A stretch of DNA of 64,000 nt from Coenobita brevimanus (GCA_032717465.1 CM064681.1:16462204-16526203); one strand, 5' to 3'. Counted from the first letter of the stretch, positions 45,675 to 57,596 are shown. The notes: generated from the letters alone by a model not told the origin. Numbers and translations: made by a program.

Positions 45675-48435
45675 TTGAATAAAATTCCACGTTCAACATT
45701 AACCGTACTTACAGCAGGAAATGAATTATTGATGAAAATAAATGTTTTATATACATTTCTTGAAAATCATCACCCTGTCTGGTGTAAATGCAAGGAAATA
45801 TTGGTGGAATTAGAACTAAAAAACCGTCCCATTGTGGCTGATTCAGCAGGCTGTTTGAAGAACGACCCTCATTTCTCGGCCTGTAGTCGTGCAGGGAAGC
45901 TACATACATACATCTGTGAGAATACTACAACGCAGTTGAGACCAAAGCCGGTAAGTGTCGACCTTTATTGTCATAATGTGGATTGTGTTTCTTGTCTATA
46001 CCAAATCAAAAATCAATTGAAATAGTTACCCTCTAAGACAATAAAGAAAATGTGTATAGCTATAACAAGTTTATATCGAAACAGTTGTTGTTGTTGTTTT
46101 TTTAGTTCCAATGGCGAATAAACAGAAATTAAGGGAGGCGTGGCTGCAGAAGGAGGAGTTCAGATCATGGTTATCTGAAGTAGATGGAGATGACACAAAG
46201 GCGCATTGCAATAAATGTGAGAAGACATTTGCAGCAGGTCTCACAACAATAAAAAGGCATATGGTACGTAGGCATTTCATTGGTATTTACTATTTAGCAT
46301 TGGGATCTATGTAAAGTCATCTACGTTAATTATTTAAATATCAATCTCTATATGTTGGACTTCAGAGTTCATATTGGATATACATGTGTCCCTTTTCCAG
46401 GAAACCCAGATTCACGGTGCAAATGTTTCGAGAGATCACGTGCCATATGGGCCACATCAGCAAGTTGGGCCTAATCGTCCAAATATGGATAAACAGATAT
46501 CACTCTCGAAGATATTAATGCTTTGCTTTATCGCTGAGCATAACCTGCCATTTTTCATTGCCGACCATTTTCCAGATCTGTGCAGGAAGATGTTTCCAGA
46601 TCCTGCAATAGCACAAGGGTTGAACATGAAGAAGGTGCAGTGAAATGGCCACAACATTTGGTAACTACATCACTGGTGACGTGGTGGACAAGCTAAGGAG
46701 CAATTCATTCTCTATAATAATTGATGAATCCACAGATGTAACACAAAATGTTTGACTGTACTTGCAGATGAGGGGAAGATAAAGACGAGGTTATTAGATC
46801 TACTAAATATATATGAAGGTTACTTTCCAAATGTAGGCTCTAGTAGTGAATCCTTGTTCCAGTTGTTAATGCAAACTCTAAACTCGCACCTTATTCCACT
46901 CATGAACGTTGTTGGTTTAGCAGCAGATGAGGGATCTAACATAATAGAATTCAATACCCTATGTACAGGTTAAGGGACAATTTGCCAGGCATAACAGTAT
47001 TCAAGTGTATTTGCCACTCCATCCACCTTTGTGCCTCAGAGACTGCTACGATGCTTCCCAGGCAATGTGAGGATTAAATAAGGAACATTTATACCCATTT
47101 CTCCCATAGTGCCAAACGAAAGTATGAATTTTTGCAATTTCAGACATTACAAGCCCTAAAACCTCATAAAATCCTTCATGCGTCACAGACTCGCTGGCTC
47201 AGTCTCCATTAAGCAGTTGGAAGGGTTTTAGAACAATGGGATGCATTAAAACAGTATTTTCCAGCACCGAGGCAACAGAGAAACTAAAATCTATTTCACG
47301 AATAATCAAAGATCTAAATGACCCCTCCATATTTTTATATCTGAATTCTCTTAACTTTATTTTGCCGACCTGCACCTCATTCAACCTTTTGTTTCAAAGG
47401 GAGACCCCTACAATATATCATGTTCATTTCCATATCCATAGGCTATACCAGGGGTTGGCAACCTTTTGAATATGGTGTGTGAATTTATAATTAATGCCAA
47501 TTTTTTCGCCACTGCTTGTCAGGTAAGATTTTTTAACTGTAGCGACAGTGTTAATTGATTTAGTAAGAAAGGATGTGCCCACCTCTCTCTCTCTCTCCCT
47601 CTTTGCATTTTCAGTATTTTCTGTGTTACACTGGATCACGTTGAGTGCCATAGTATAGCACTTCACGTGTCAAATCTGGCACGCGTGCCTAGGGTTGCCG
47701 ACCCCTGGGCTATACAAATGTACACTTCAATATTTTTGCCGTAAAGAAATGATTGATAAGGCGGAGATTGCAACTTTTGATCCCAGTGATGAAGTAAACC
47801 ATACAGCTCTAAGCAACATATATTTGGAGGCATCAATACACATGTTACTACAGAAAGAATACAACAGAAATCTAGATATGGTTAATGATGTCAGGAACAG
47901 GTGCAGAATGTTTATGATTAAGTTGTGTGAGGAAATTAGAAAGAGGTTTGATCTGAACGATCCACTGTGGCACATGACCTCTTTCTTTAACCCAAAAAAA
48001 TGTATAAATCTCAAACCGAGAGATACAATGCCGTTATTATTTCCTCTGGTGGAAAAACTGCCTCGATTATATGAAGGTAATCCTCAAATACTCGACAATG
48101 AATGGAGGAATCTGGACAGCACTCCTTTACCACCAGATGTAAATCCAGTGGAATTACGTCCAGTAGATTTCTATGTGAAACTTGCTTCTGTAAAGGAGGA
48201 TAATCAATTCTTGTTTAAAAATCTTGCAACATTTTCCTTAAAAGTCATAGCTTTACCAGTAACCAATACAGATGCTGAAAGGCTCTTTTCTAAGATGAAT
48301 CTTACAAAAAGCGAGCTCCGGAACCAACTCTTTTTAGACTCTGTTAAAGCCCTTACCTTCATATCTGAGGCAGTAAAGGAACATGAATGTTGTTTTAAGT
48401 TCCAACCATCTGAAGAACCTATAAATACTTTTTAA
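45675..48435 (+). pseudogene. hAT transposase with BED zinc finger, right arm (broken)
   Basis: Segments in order: a possible 5' exon at 45675-45950 with an unknown N-terminus and a GTAAGT donor-like site; a BED-type finger at 46111-46314 (CNKC ... HMVRRH) after a T-rich acceptor-like TTTTTTTAG; MDKQISLSKILMLCFIAEHN at 46490; the catalytic IDESTD at 46720-46737, followed by stops; FKCICHSIHLCA and SQTRWLSLH near 47010-47200; and the dimerisation domain (LPVTNTDAERLFS, ELRNQLFLDSV) at 48240-48350. The reading continues across the MITE when it and its duplication are removed. The overall order matches ZBED/SCAND3-like hAT transposases. Several stops make it inactive. The enzyme would cut and paste DNA, leaving 8-bp duplications. 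Confidence 0.87.
47449..47707. mobile_element. 259-bp hAT MITE, right arm
   Basis: Ends CAGGGGTTGGCAACC and, inverted, CAGGGGTCGGCAACC; 8-bp duplication GGCTATAC at 47441-47448 and 47708-47715. The termini differ from those of the enclosing hAT element, so it was mobilised by another hAT family. No frame. Confidence 0.95.
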
Positions 48436-49120
48436 ATATCATTGTTGCTCATGTTATGTAAATACAATTTATTTATGTATATGTCCTCGAACATATTAAT
48501 TGTTTATGTATATGTGACCATTGTTAATCTATATCATTCAGATTATGTGGTCTCATGTATGCCTATACATACATGTATCAAACACTGTTCATGTATGTTT
48601 AAGTTTTATACCTTTAATGTATGCTGACATTATTAAGTATGGTTTGGTCTAACTGGGAGTTATATAGTTTTGTATAAAATCTTATATAAGTATACCCTTA
48701 ATACCTACTTCGTTTTCAATAAACAATAAACCTACAGTATGCAGTATGCCTATTTATAATAATCCGCTTTCACTAATTTACACGGCATTACTCAGCCATC
48801 ACACATGATTTTGTACCTCTGTTTATGCATTGCTGTTAAAGAATATTGGTCTATTGTATCATATTCTGGTGAGTGTTTGTAATATATGATATATAGTACG
48901 AAGCTTATCCTCTTTCTCGTCAAAATAATATAGATATAGATGTAATGTCTTAAAGATTTCGGTAAAACCCTGTGATGATGTTGCCAAGCTGCTCTGAAGA
49001 TATTGTATATTTGGAACAGTTACCCATCCAAAAGTGAACAAAGAAAACGGCAGAAACTGTACGAAATGTGTTGATGACAACTCGTATTCCACAGTGTTGT
49101 GTAGATAAACGGCAACTCTG

Positions 49121-50618
49121 ATTACATAAGGACACGGAAAAAATTAAGATTGAGAACGGCGTGCGTCAGTGAGATACAATTTCACCAAAATTATTAACAG
49201 CATGCCTAGAAAGTATTTTCAGAAAGCTAGACTGGGAAAACAAAGGAATGAACATAGATGATGAAAAGCAAAACCATTTAAGATTTGCAGATGACATTGT
49301 CCTAATCTCAGAAACAGCGGAGGCATTGCATGAAATGTTAAATGACCTGAACAGAGAAAGTCAGAAAGTAGGACTAAAGATGAACCACAGTAAAACTAAA
49401 GTAATGGTTAATCCACAAACACCAAAGAGCGTCATCAGAATAAGCGATGAAATTCTTGAAGAAGTTGTGGAGTACAACTACTTGGGACAAATACCAAAAT
49501 TAACGAAAGATCATGATAGCGAAATAAAAGACGCACTACAATTGGATGGAAAGCTTTCGGTAAACATAGAGACATTATGAAAGTAGCTTGCCAGTTTGTA
49601 TGAAACGAAAAGTATATAAAGAATGTATAATTCCAGCTATGACGTATGTTTGTGAGACCAGGCAACTGACAAAATCAATGGGAAATAAATTAATCCGTTC
49701 TCAGAGAGCAATGGAAAGGTCAATGTTGGGAATATCTACCCTGCTCAGGTAGAGACCCCCCCCCCCGAAGTTTGTTTGATGAACTACCTTCTAAACACCC
49801 GGGAACCCTGTACCCCTCAATAGCTGCCTGACTTTTTGTACCCATGTAAGGGGTGAAAGGGCAATTTCGAGCTCTACTCCGTTTCTGGTGTATGGTGGGG
49901 GGGGGGGGTCTGTGAGACCAACCTCTACCTTTTTTGTGTGCTTTATTTTGCTCCCTGATTGCAAATAAGGTCGCAGCTTCAGGCACCCCAACATCACACC
50001 ATGAAACTCCATGTTGCTACTGCCAGTTGCACCACACAAAGTTACAATCAGATTTTGTTTTCATTTTTTCCCTGAATATTTAAAAAAGGAATTTTTTTTT
50101 TTTTTTTTTTATTGGTAAAAATATATAATGAACTAAAAAATTAAGTTTATTTACATGGCTGTATTGCATATACATTGAAGAATGTCATACCATGTTTGGA
50201 TCTGTCATAAATAAAACAAAAGTGTGTTTTCTGACCTTGTTTCTGACCTGGGTCTGGTAGACCCAAGTCTACCTGAGGCAAAAGAGTGGACAAAGGTCTA
50301 CCTGAGGAGGGTTAAGAGACAGGGAAAGATCAATTGGGTGAGAGAGAAGACTAAAGTCAAATTCATTATAGAAGCTATAAAAGAACAGAAATGAAGGTGG
50401 GCAGGCCATATAGGAAGAATAAGGGATAACCGATGGAGCAAGAGGCTGACTGACTGGACACAAAGAAATTGTAAGCATAGCAGAAAAAGGCCAGACAGGA
50501 GATGAAGAGATGAGATAGAGAAATTTGCAAGGAAAATGTGGCAAAGATTGGTTCAGTCAAGGAATTCGTGGAAAAGGTTGGGGAGGCCTTTGTTCAGCAG
50601 TGGACAAGGTATGGCTGA

Positions 50619-50621
<3 letters not shown>
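49121..50621 (+). pseudogene. RTE-like LINE, 3' part, right arm
   Basis: Continues the RT gene after the hAT insertion: RFADDIVLISET near 49275 and KTKVMVNPQTPKS near 49395. It is interrupted by a MITE (49739-50311) and ends with the C-terminal region and 3' UTR into a GGCTGATGAT tail at about 50621. A TGA near 49170 and a shift near 49560 disable it. Its tail matches the SINE at 31482-31868. Confidence 0.87.
49739..50311. mobile_element. piggyBac-like MITE, right arm
   Basis: 573 bp, mirror of 36927-37500. TTAA follows at 50312-50315; the left TTAA has decayed to CTA. Confidence 0.8.

Positions 50622-50696
<75 letters not shown>
50622..50696. repeat. (TA)n microsatellite, right arm
   Basis: Mirror of 36551-36616, slightly longer. 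Confidence 0.97.
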
Positions 50697-50700
<4 letters not shown>

Positions 50701-51128
50701 ACGGAACAGAGAAAAATAATGTACACTTTAAGTGAGAATACTAAAAATCACTACAGTCCCGTAAAGTTCCAGGTTCAAAACAAAGAGAGTTAGGTAAAAT
50801 TACAAGTTAAAGTTTAATGCTCAAACTAACAACAAAACATTCAGGACTCATAAGGATAATGTAATGGCAAAAAACAGGTTAAATATATGGTTAACTGCAA
50901 TAGCCTCTATTAACACGAAAGTAGCAAGAATAAATTTATCTAAGTCAACCCTGATAAAATGAAAATACACTGGGTAATGCTCAGTTAATGCAAGATAAAT
51001 TATTACAGATACAAAATATTATCAAAAATGACTGACAAAAAGAACCTTACATGAATTACAAAAACTTTACTAGGCCTACGAATCAACACCTTATGCTATA
51101 CAGTACAAGAACAAAATGTAATAACACT
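50697..51128 (-). repeat. Truncated LTR of the GMR1-like element, inverted
   Basis: Inverse complement of 36119-36550, starting at the LTR terminus TGTTACGGAACAG and cut off at 51128. It marks the outer edge of the inverted duplication. Confidence 0.95.
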
Positions 51129-51756
51129 ACATAATGAAATTGTGTCTTTCTTTTTTTTATGAAAGTTTACTTGTGTGTCTGTTTGTTATGATGAAAAAGT
51201 ACAAATCACAGGAAAAAAATTGTTATAGTGGAAAATGTAGTGGAGTGAAGAAAAGGATGAGAGAGGGAGGGAGGAGGGAGGAGGAAATGCAGTGCCTGGT
51301 GCCACTGCTCTGTCTACTGATGTGAATAATGGAAGCAGGAAGTTTCTTTCATGATGAAATCAGTGCTTTATTTCTTATTGAAAATTTTCATGTGTATATT
51401 TTTTATGATGAAAAAGTCTAAATGATAAGGAAAAATTCTGTTATAGTGGAAAATACAATATTTTTGATTATGGACAGTACGTGTATAACTAGTTTGTTCA
51501 CAATATCTTTTTTTTAGGTTTTATGTAGTAGCAGTAGTGGTAGTTGTCGCAGTGGTAGTGGTAGTATTTGCAGAAGTAGTGGTAGTAGTAGTAGTAGTTG
51601 TAGTAGTGGTAGTTGTAGTGGTAGTAGTAGTTGCAAAAGTGGTAGTTGTAATAGTAGTAGCAGTAATAGTATTATTTGTAGTAGTTGTAATATCCAGACT
51701 TCTAGTCGCACAGCGGTGCCAGAATTGAGTGTCAATACAAGTCAAACATATATCTC

Positions 51757-51761
<5 letters not shown>
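51129..51761. other. Noncoding with imperfect (GTA)n repeat
   Basis: Two related stretches with ATGAAAAAGT and GTTATAGTGGAAAAT (near 51190-51240 and 51405-51455), suggesting a diverged ~215-bp duplication, then a GTA/GTG-rich array at 51530-51690. No gene. Confidence 0.6.

Positions 51762-51822
<61 letters not shown>
51762..51822. repeat. (TG)n microsatellite abutting a CR1-like LINE 3' end
   Basis: Pure TG stopping at TTCTTACCTG, exactly as at 20335. Confidence 0.97.
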
Positions 51823-51824
<2 letters not shown>

Positions 51825-53364
51825 CTTACCTGATTGTATCTTTACGGGAATAAGTCAAGCTCGTACTGTCCCGTGCATGAAACCATTTTTATCATACATA
51901 TCCTTAAATTTGTGAATAGTTTTGGCACACACTACTTCATTCGGTAGTGCATTCCACTGACCAATCACCCTATTTGGGAAACTGAATATCCTTACGTCTT
52001 TATCATCTCTCGTTTTATGTAGTTTTTTGCAGTGTCCTCTAGTTGATGCTTCCCCTTACATTATATATTCATTTATGTCTATTTTCTCTTCCCCTGAGAT
52101 GCATTTATATAGCATAATCATGTCTCCTCTTTTCCTTCTCTCCTGTAGTGCTGGTAAATTCAATTTTTCTAATCTTTCTTCATAGCTTAGATCCATTAAG
52201 CTTGGTATCCATCTTGTAGCTGCCCTTCATAGTTTTTCAGTCTTATCTATGTGTTTTTTTTAGATGAGGATTCCATACTACTGATGCATATTCCAGGGCT
52301 GGTCTGGTGAATGATGTAATTATCTTTCTCAGCTTGTCTTCATTTATATATGTGAATGCTATTCTCATATTAGCAAGCAATGTATACATGTTCGTACCTT
52401 CTCACTGATCTGGTCATCTGGAGATAGTCTGTTATTGATAATTACTCCTAGGTCCTTCTCTCTTTCTGATATATGTAGCGTTGATCGTCTTAACTTATAA
52501 ACCCAATCAGGTCTTTTCTCACTTTTACCCAATTTAATTACATGGCACTTGTCCACATTGAATTCCATTTGCCATTTATTCCTCCATTCATGAAGTTTGT
52601 TTAAGTCCTCTTGCAGTTCTTTGTAAGAATCTGTGTTGGTAATTTTCCTTTGAATTTTTGCATCATCCGCAAATATATTTAGATAGCTTACATTTCCATT
52701 GTTACTGTCTATGTCATTTATATATAATAAAAACATAATTGGTGCCAGCACCGAGCCCTGTGGCACTCCGCTGGTCACTTCCCCCCGTGATGAGTAATTT
52801 CCCCTTAATATTGTTCTCATTTCCCTTTCTCTAAGAAAAATCCCGCATCCAACAGTGGAGATTGCCTTGGATACCTCCTTGATGGTATAGTTTCCATAAA
52901 AGTCTTTGGTGGGGTACTCTGCCAAATGCTTTCTTAAAATCTAAATAGATACTGTCCACCCACCCTTCTCTATTCTGAAGTGTTTCCGTAACTTTATCAT
53001 AGTAGCTTAATAAATTAGTAACACATGATTTTCCCTTTCTAAAACCGAACTGCCTCTGTTATCATACTGTGTTCTTCTAGATGTGTTACCGAAACTTCCC
53101 TTATCAGTTTTTCTAGTATCTTACTCACAACATTGGTCAGTGGTACTAGTCAGTAGTTGAGTGGATTTTGTCTATTCCCTTTCCTGAATCGGGGAACAAT
53201 GCTTGCTTTCTTCCAAATATCAGGTAGTTAACCCTGACCCGACGATTCTTTGAATATTAAATACAGTAGTCTGCTTAACTCTTCTGCACATTCATGTAGC
53301 ACCCAACCTGAAATTCCGTCAGGACCATTTGCTTTTCCTTTGTCTACTTTACATAAGTCTTCCT
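51823..53364 (-). pseudogene. CR1-like LINE, 3' half (copy D) of a split element
   Basis: The minus-strand RT reads GPDGISGW near 53310, FRKGKSC near 53020, SGVPQGSVLAPIMF near 52770 and catalytic FADD near 52670, then ITNTDSYKELQEDL and a C-terminal domain. Stops and shifts occur near 52925, 52390 and elsewhere. It begins at residue EVQEDL exactly where the 5' half (63218-64000) stops, on the far side of the 9.8-kb insertion. Confidence 0.88.
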
Positions 53365-53372
53365 GTACTTCT

Positions 53373-53395
53373 CAAGATCTAAAGATTAACAGTTC
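53373..53395 (+). repeat. Left terminal inverted repeat
   Basis: Starts CAAGATCTAAAGATTAACAG; pairs with the right end at 63187-63209. Confidence 0.88.
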
Positions 53396-53424
53396 TACTC
53401 AGTTCCTCCTGGTATGCAGGTCAG

Positions 53425-53441
53425 TGACGTCACGCGGCTGC
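53425..53441 (+). repeat. Left subterminal inverted repeat
   Basis: TGACGTCACGCGGCTGC, one mismatch from the inverted right counterpart at 63133-63149; likely a transposase-binding site by analogy with P elements. Confidence 0.75.
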
Positions 53442-53501
53442 CCGGGGGTGGAAAGGGGGTTACCATACAAAGAAAACAGCAGTGAAAATGGGGAACTATA
53501 C

Positions 53502-53503
<2 letters not shown>

Positions 53504-53573
<70 letters not shown>

Positions 53574-53620
53574 TAGGTACAGTATATATTTGTACATTTT
53601 CATGGTACTAGCTGCCTGTG

Positions 53621-53684
<64 letters not shown>
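53504..53684. repeat. (CT)n and (AC)n microsatellites
   Basis: CT run at 53504-53569 and AC run at 53624-53684; the latter abuts the truncated 5' end of a CR1-like LINE. Confidence 0.96.
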
Positions 53685-53688
<4 letters not shown>

Positions 53689-56600
53689 AAAAATGAGTGA
53701 AGATCAGAAGAGGAGAAGAAATTTTTTTACAAAGTAATAGGATTGCAGGTACGAAAGTGGTACACAAACAGGATGGAAGAAAAAGGAGGAAGGTAGTAGA
53801 ACCATGTCATGATAAGTATATAAACAAGATGATAAAGTTGATGTACTCAAATGTGGATGGAATGGTATCTAAATTACTAGAGATGAATGATTATGTCAGA
53901 GAAAATGAACCACAAATAAAATGCCTAACTGAAACAAAATTAATACCAAGGATATCAAATGACATACTAAACTTAGAGGAATACAATATATGGAGAAGAG
54001 ACAGATATTTAAAAAAAGGAGGAGGAATTGTAATATTAACTAAGAAAAATCTAAAAGTCAAGGAAATAAAACTAGATATACCATCACAAGTAGAACTGAT
54101 TGCAGTAGAGATCGACACATCTGAAGGTAAAGTAATTGTAGCCAATTTGTACATGCCACCCAGATCAAACACATGGGAAAGCGACGAATATGAGGACCTG
54201 GCAGAGAGTAGAATTCAGAGTGTAAGATCATTGCTACATAAAATGGAAGAGAAATCGGAAAGAATTATACTAACTGGGACTTCAATACAAGTATAAATTG
54301 GAATACTCTAGATGTAAATAGCCAAGAAAGCTGTTGGGACCAAAAGCTCCCGGATCTCGTACAAGAGTTTTTCTTAACGCAACATGTGAGGGAAACCACC
54401 AGAAAAAGAGGACTTGATGTACCTTCAGTGCTAGATCTAATATTTACAAGGCAAGAAAATGATATTGACAGTTTAATATATCACCCTCCACTCGGCAAAA
54501 GCGATCATGCAGTACTAAATTATAACTTCAGGATAGCATATGACATAGTAAACAGCAATGATAATTACAAAAAGAGCCTAAACTATAAAAAGGGAAATTA
54601 TCAAGCCCTAAAGAAGTATTTCTTAGAAGTTGATTGGGAAAATGAGCTTAGAGGACAAGATTTAAATGCTGTATATAAAAAATTTTGTGAATTTTATGAA
54701 ATAGGAGTCCAGAAGTACATCCCACAGCACAAAGAAGCAGATAAGAAAATACAGAAATGGTTCAATACAGAATGTAAAAAATCAAAAGAAAGAAGAGATT
54801 TGTTGTGGAATAGATACAGAAGACACAATAGTGAAAGAGCGTATAATAATTACAAACAGGCAAGAAACGACTATACAAGAATAAGGAGGGAAGCCCAAAA
54901 ACAGTTTGAGGAGGATAAAATAAATAAAAGTAGTGATCAACCAAAGCTGTTTTACAGCTATATCAGAAGCAAAACTAAAGTAAAAGATATAATACAATCC
55001 ATTACGGACGAGGGAATCACTTATACACAAGAGAAAGATATTTGTGAAGCACTAAATAAGAATTTCCAATTAGTTTTTACAGAAGAAAAAATTTTTGAGA
55101 GGGACTATGTGGAACACGCATGTCCACACATACTACCAGATATACAAATAGCAGAAAAAGTAATACAGGAGTTAAGTAGATTAGACAGAGGAAAAGCAAG
55201 TGGTCCTGATGAAATTTCATGTTGGGTATTACGAGAATGTGCAAAGGAGTTAAGTAAACCATTATTTTTAATTTTCAAGAAATCCTTGAGTCAAGGTAAA
55301 CTACCTGATATTTGGAAAAAAGCAAATATTGTCCCCTTATTCAAGAAAGGAAATAGACAAAATCCACTCAACTACCGACCAGTATCACTGACCAGTGTTG
55401 TAAGCAAGGTATTAGAAAAACTTATAAGAAAAGCTTGGGTAAATCATCTAGAAGAACACAGTATGATAACAGAAAGACAGCTTGGTTTCAGAAAAGGAAA
55501 ATCATGTGTTACTAATCTGTTGAGCTACTATGACAGAGTAACAAACACAATACAGGAAAGGGAAGGATGGGTGGACAGTATCTATTTAGATTTCAAGAAA
55601 GCTTTTGACACAGTACCACACCAAAGACTTTTATGGAAACTGTACCATCAAGGCGGAATTCGAGGCAAACTGTTTTGTTGGATGCAAGACTTTCTCATAA
55701 AAAGAGAAATGAGGACAGTACTAAGAGGAAACTACTCATCATAGAAAGAAGTGACTAGTGGAGTACCACAGGGTTCAGTGCTGGCACCAATCATGTTTTT
55801 AGTGTATATAAATGATATAAACAGTAACACTGGAAATGAGAGCTATCTGAATATGTTTGCAGATGATGCAAAAATACAAAGGAGAATTACTAACACAGAC
55901 TCTTGTAAAGAGCTACAAGAAGAATTAAATAAACTTCATGAATGGAGTAGTACATGGCAAATGGAATTCAATGTGGACAAGTGTCATGTAATCAAGTTTG
56001 GTAAAAGTGGAAAAAGACCTGATTGGGATTATAAGTTAGGAAATAAAACCCTATACATATCAGAAAGAGAGAAAGACCTAGGTGTGATTATCAATAACAG
56101 ACTATCTCCGGGTGACCACATCAGCGAGAAGGTACGGAACATGTATACACTGCTTGCAAATATGAGAATAGCATTCACATACATAAATGAAGACATGCTA
56201 AGAAGGATAATAACATCATTCATTAGACCAACCCTGGAATATGCATCAGTAGTCTGGAGTCCTCATCTCAAAAAGCACATAGACAAGATTGAAAAAGTTC
56301 AAAGGGCCGCTACAAGATGGATACCAAGCTTAAGGGACCTAAGCTACGAAGAAAGACTAAATAAACTGAATCTACCAACACTACAGGAGAGAAGAAGAAG
56401 AGGTGACATGATAATGCTATATAAGTGCATATCAGGAAAGGAGAAAATAGACATAAATGATTACTTAACATATGGAGAAGCATCAGCAAAAGGACACTGC
56501 AAAAAATTGCATAAGAAGAGAGGTGATAAAGACGTAAGGAAATTCAGTTTCCCAAACAGAGCAATTGATCAATGGAATGCACTACCGAATTAAATAGTGT

Positions 56601-56735
56601 GTGCCAAAACAATTCACAAATTTAAGGATATGTACGATAAATATGGTTTAAGACACGGGACAGTACGAGCTTGACTCATTCCTGTAAAGATACAATTAGG
56701 TAAGAACAATTAGGTAAGGTAGGTAAGAACACCAT
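53685..56735 (+). mobile_element. CR1-like LINE, 5' truncated (copy C)
   Basis: Begins in (AC)n within the last codons of ORF1 and ends in AATTAGGTAAGAAC-type repeats, then ACACCATGG. Very close to copy B in sequence but with fewer lesions, so it is younger. Confidence 0.9.
53829..56593 (+). pseudogene. CR1-like ORF2 (endonuclease-RT) with two lesions
   Basis: ATG 53829 (MIKLMYSNVDGM) opens the endonuclease: CLTETK near 53925, LYMPPRSNTW near 54150, ILTG near 54280. Loss of one G in a G run near 54285 shifts the frame out of DFNTNINW. The frame 54386-55740 carries SDHAVLNY near 54505, GPDEISCW near 55205, RPVSLT, GFRKGKSC and DFKKAFDTVPH near 55590. A TAG at 55742-55744 replaces the Trp of copy B. 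55751-56593 has SGVPQGSVLAPI, catalytic FADD near 55858 and VWSPHLKKH near 56255. Apart from these two changes and the missing 5' end, all catalytic motifs are present. Confidence 0.92.
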
Positions 56736-56859
56736 GGGATATTTAAACAACGTGAACTTTTAGACTTCACATAATTTAATTAAGAGTACCTTCTTTTTTT
56801 CACCCCTGTGTAATATTAGGTTTCTCTTTAGGACTCGAATTCTGAAAAACATGCGAGAC

Positions 56860-57528
56860 CAAACAAACAAAATTATAACTTCCACTGGCAAGTTTACATA
56901 GTTACATATATCATTTTTTTTTTTTTTTATGAGTCTTTGCCTGGTTGAAGTGATTTCTGGCCATGGTAGCATACAAATAGGTTTTCCATCTGTTGAAGTT
57001 TACCAAAAAAAATCGTCACTTGGTGTCATTGAACCACCTGGCCTCCAACTAGTTATTTCATTCCATGTGTTTTCACCTGCTGATACTTGTGAGCCCCCCC
57101 CCCCCAAAAAAAAAAAAAAAAAAACTCATACTGGGGAAATTTATAAGCAATATATCCACCAAAATAGCGCAGTCCTTCTGTGTTCATTTCCTTCTCAAAT
57201 TCTACGGGGGGAATATTATCTGGATCTATGCTACGTGTGCTTTCCTGATCATGATTTTTATATGGCTCATCAGTATCTAGAGAGGAGAAGAGCATAGCAG
57301 AAAAAACGTAGTTCTTGCTGTGGGGAGTCCTTCTTGCTCTCATTTGGATCGGATATAGTTGTATATTCCCTGCTGAAATGGTCCCTCACTACTGTTGCAT
57401 CATCACTTTCCTTATGTATATTATATTTGCCGTTTAACAGCTTGTTTTCTTCTCCAAGAAGATGAGTTCTTATTCTGTGCATGAATGCAACAGATGAGGG
57501 ATGTTCATCAGAAACACCCATTAGTCTC

Positions 57529-57530
<2 letters not shown>
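56860..57530 (-). pseudogene. P/THAP9-like transposase remnant
   Basis: The minus strand has HPSSVAFMHRIRTHLLGEEN near 57510-57450 and EMNTEGLRYFGGYIAYKFPQ near 57190-57125. Beyond a poly-purine expansion (57100-57121) comes GGSMTPSDDF near 57025 and, one frame over, KLQQMENLFVCYHGQKSL near 56995-56945. This order (helical region, LRYxGGYIxxKF, GGxxxPSDxF ... LExLFxxYHG) recalls the C-terminal half of P-element/THAP9-type transposases. The assignment comes from recalled family pattern only. Shifts and homopolymers show decay. It lies inside the element bounded by 8-bp duplications, so it may be that element's own enzyme. Confidence 0.5.

Positions 57531-57595
<65 letters not shown>
57531..57595. 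repeat. (TA)n microsatellite
   Basis: TA run immediately upstream of the truncated LINE start. Confidence 0.97.

Positions 57596-57596
<1 letters not shown>

Larger units (their letters stand above)
45421..49120 (+). mobile_element. hAT transposon, right arm, 3.7 kb
   Basis: Bounded by ATTACATA at 45413-45420 and 49121-49128, an 8-bp target duplication. Terminal repeats are imperfect: CAGGGTTGCCA on the left and CAGAGTTGCCG inverted on the right. The host is the RTE-like RT gene, whose uninterrupted form at 61990 reads AAATTACATAAGGAC. It contains one nested MITE (47449-47707). Confidence 0.93.
36119..51128. repeat. 15-kb imperfect palindrome (giant inverted duplication)
   Basis: The left arm 36119-45213 and right arm 45214-51128 are inverted copies, with paired positions summing to 90427 at the centre and 87239 outside the left-arm LINE insertion. 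Arms differ by few substitutions (four residues in 246 in the hAT C-terminal frame), by small indels in homopolymers, and by the 3.19-kb LINE present only on the left. The centre is TGATCA with no spacer. The right end breaks inside an LTR at 51128. Confidence 0.95.

Noticed and set aside
36119..51128. The palindrome as one huge transposon with inverted termini
   Set aside because: Its outer limit is a broken LTR, not element ends, and no target duplication flanks it; inverted duplication fits better.
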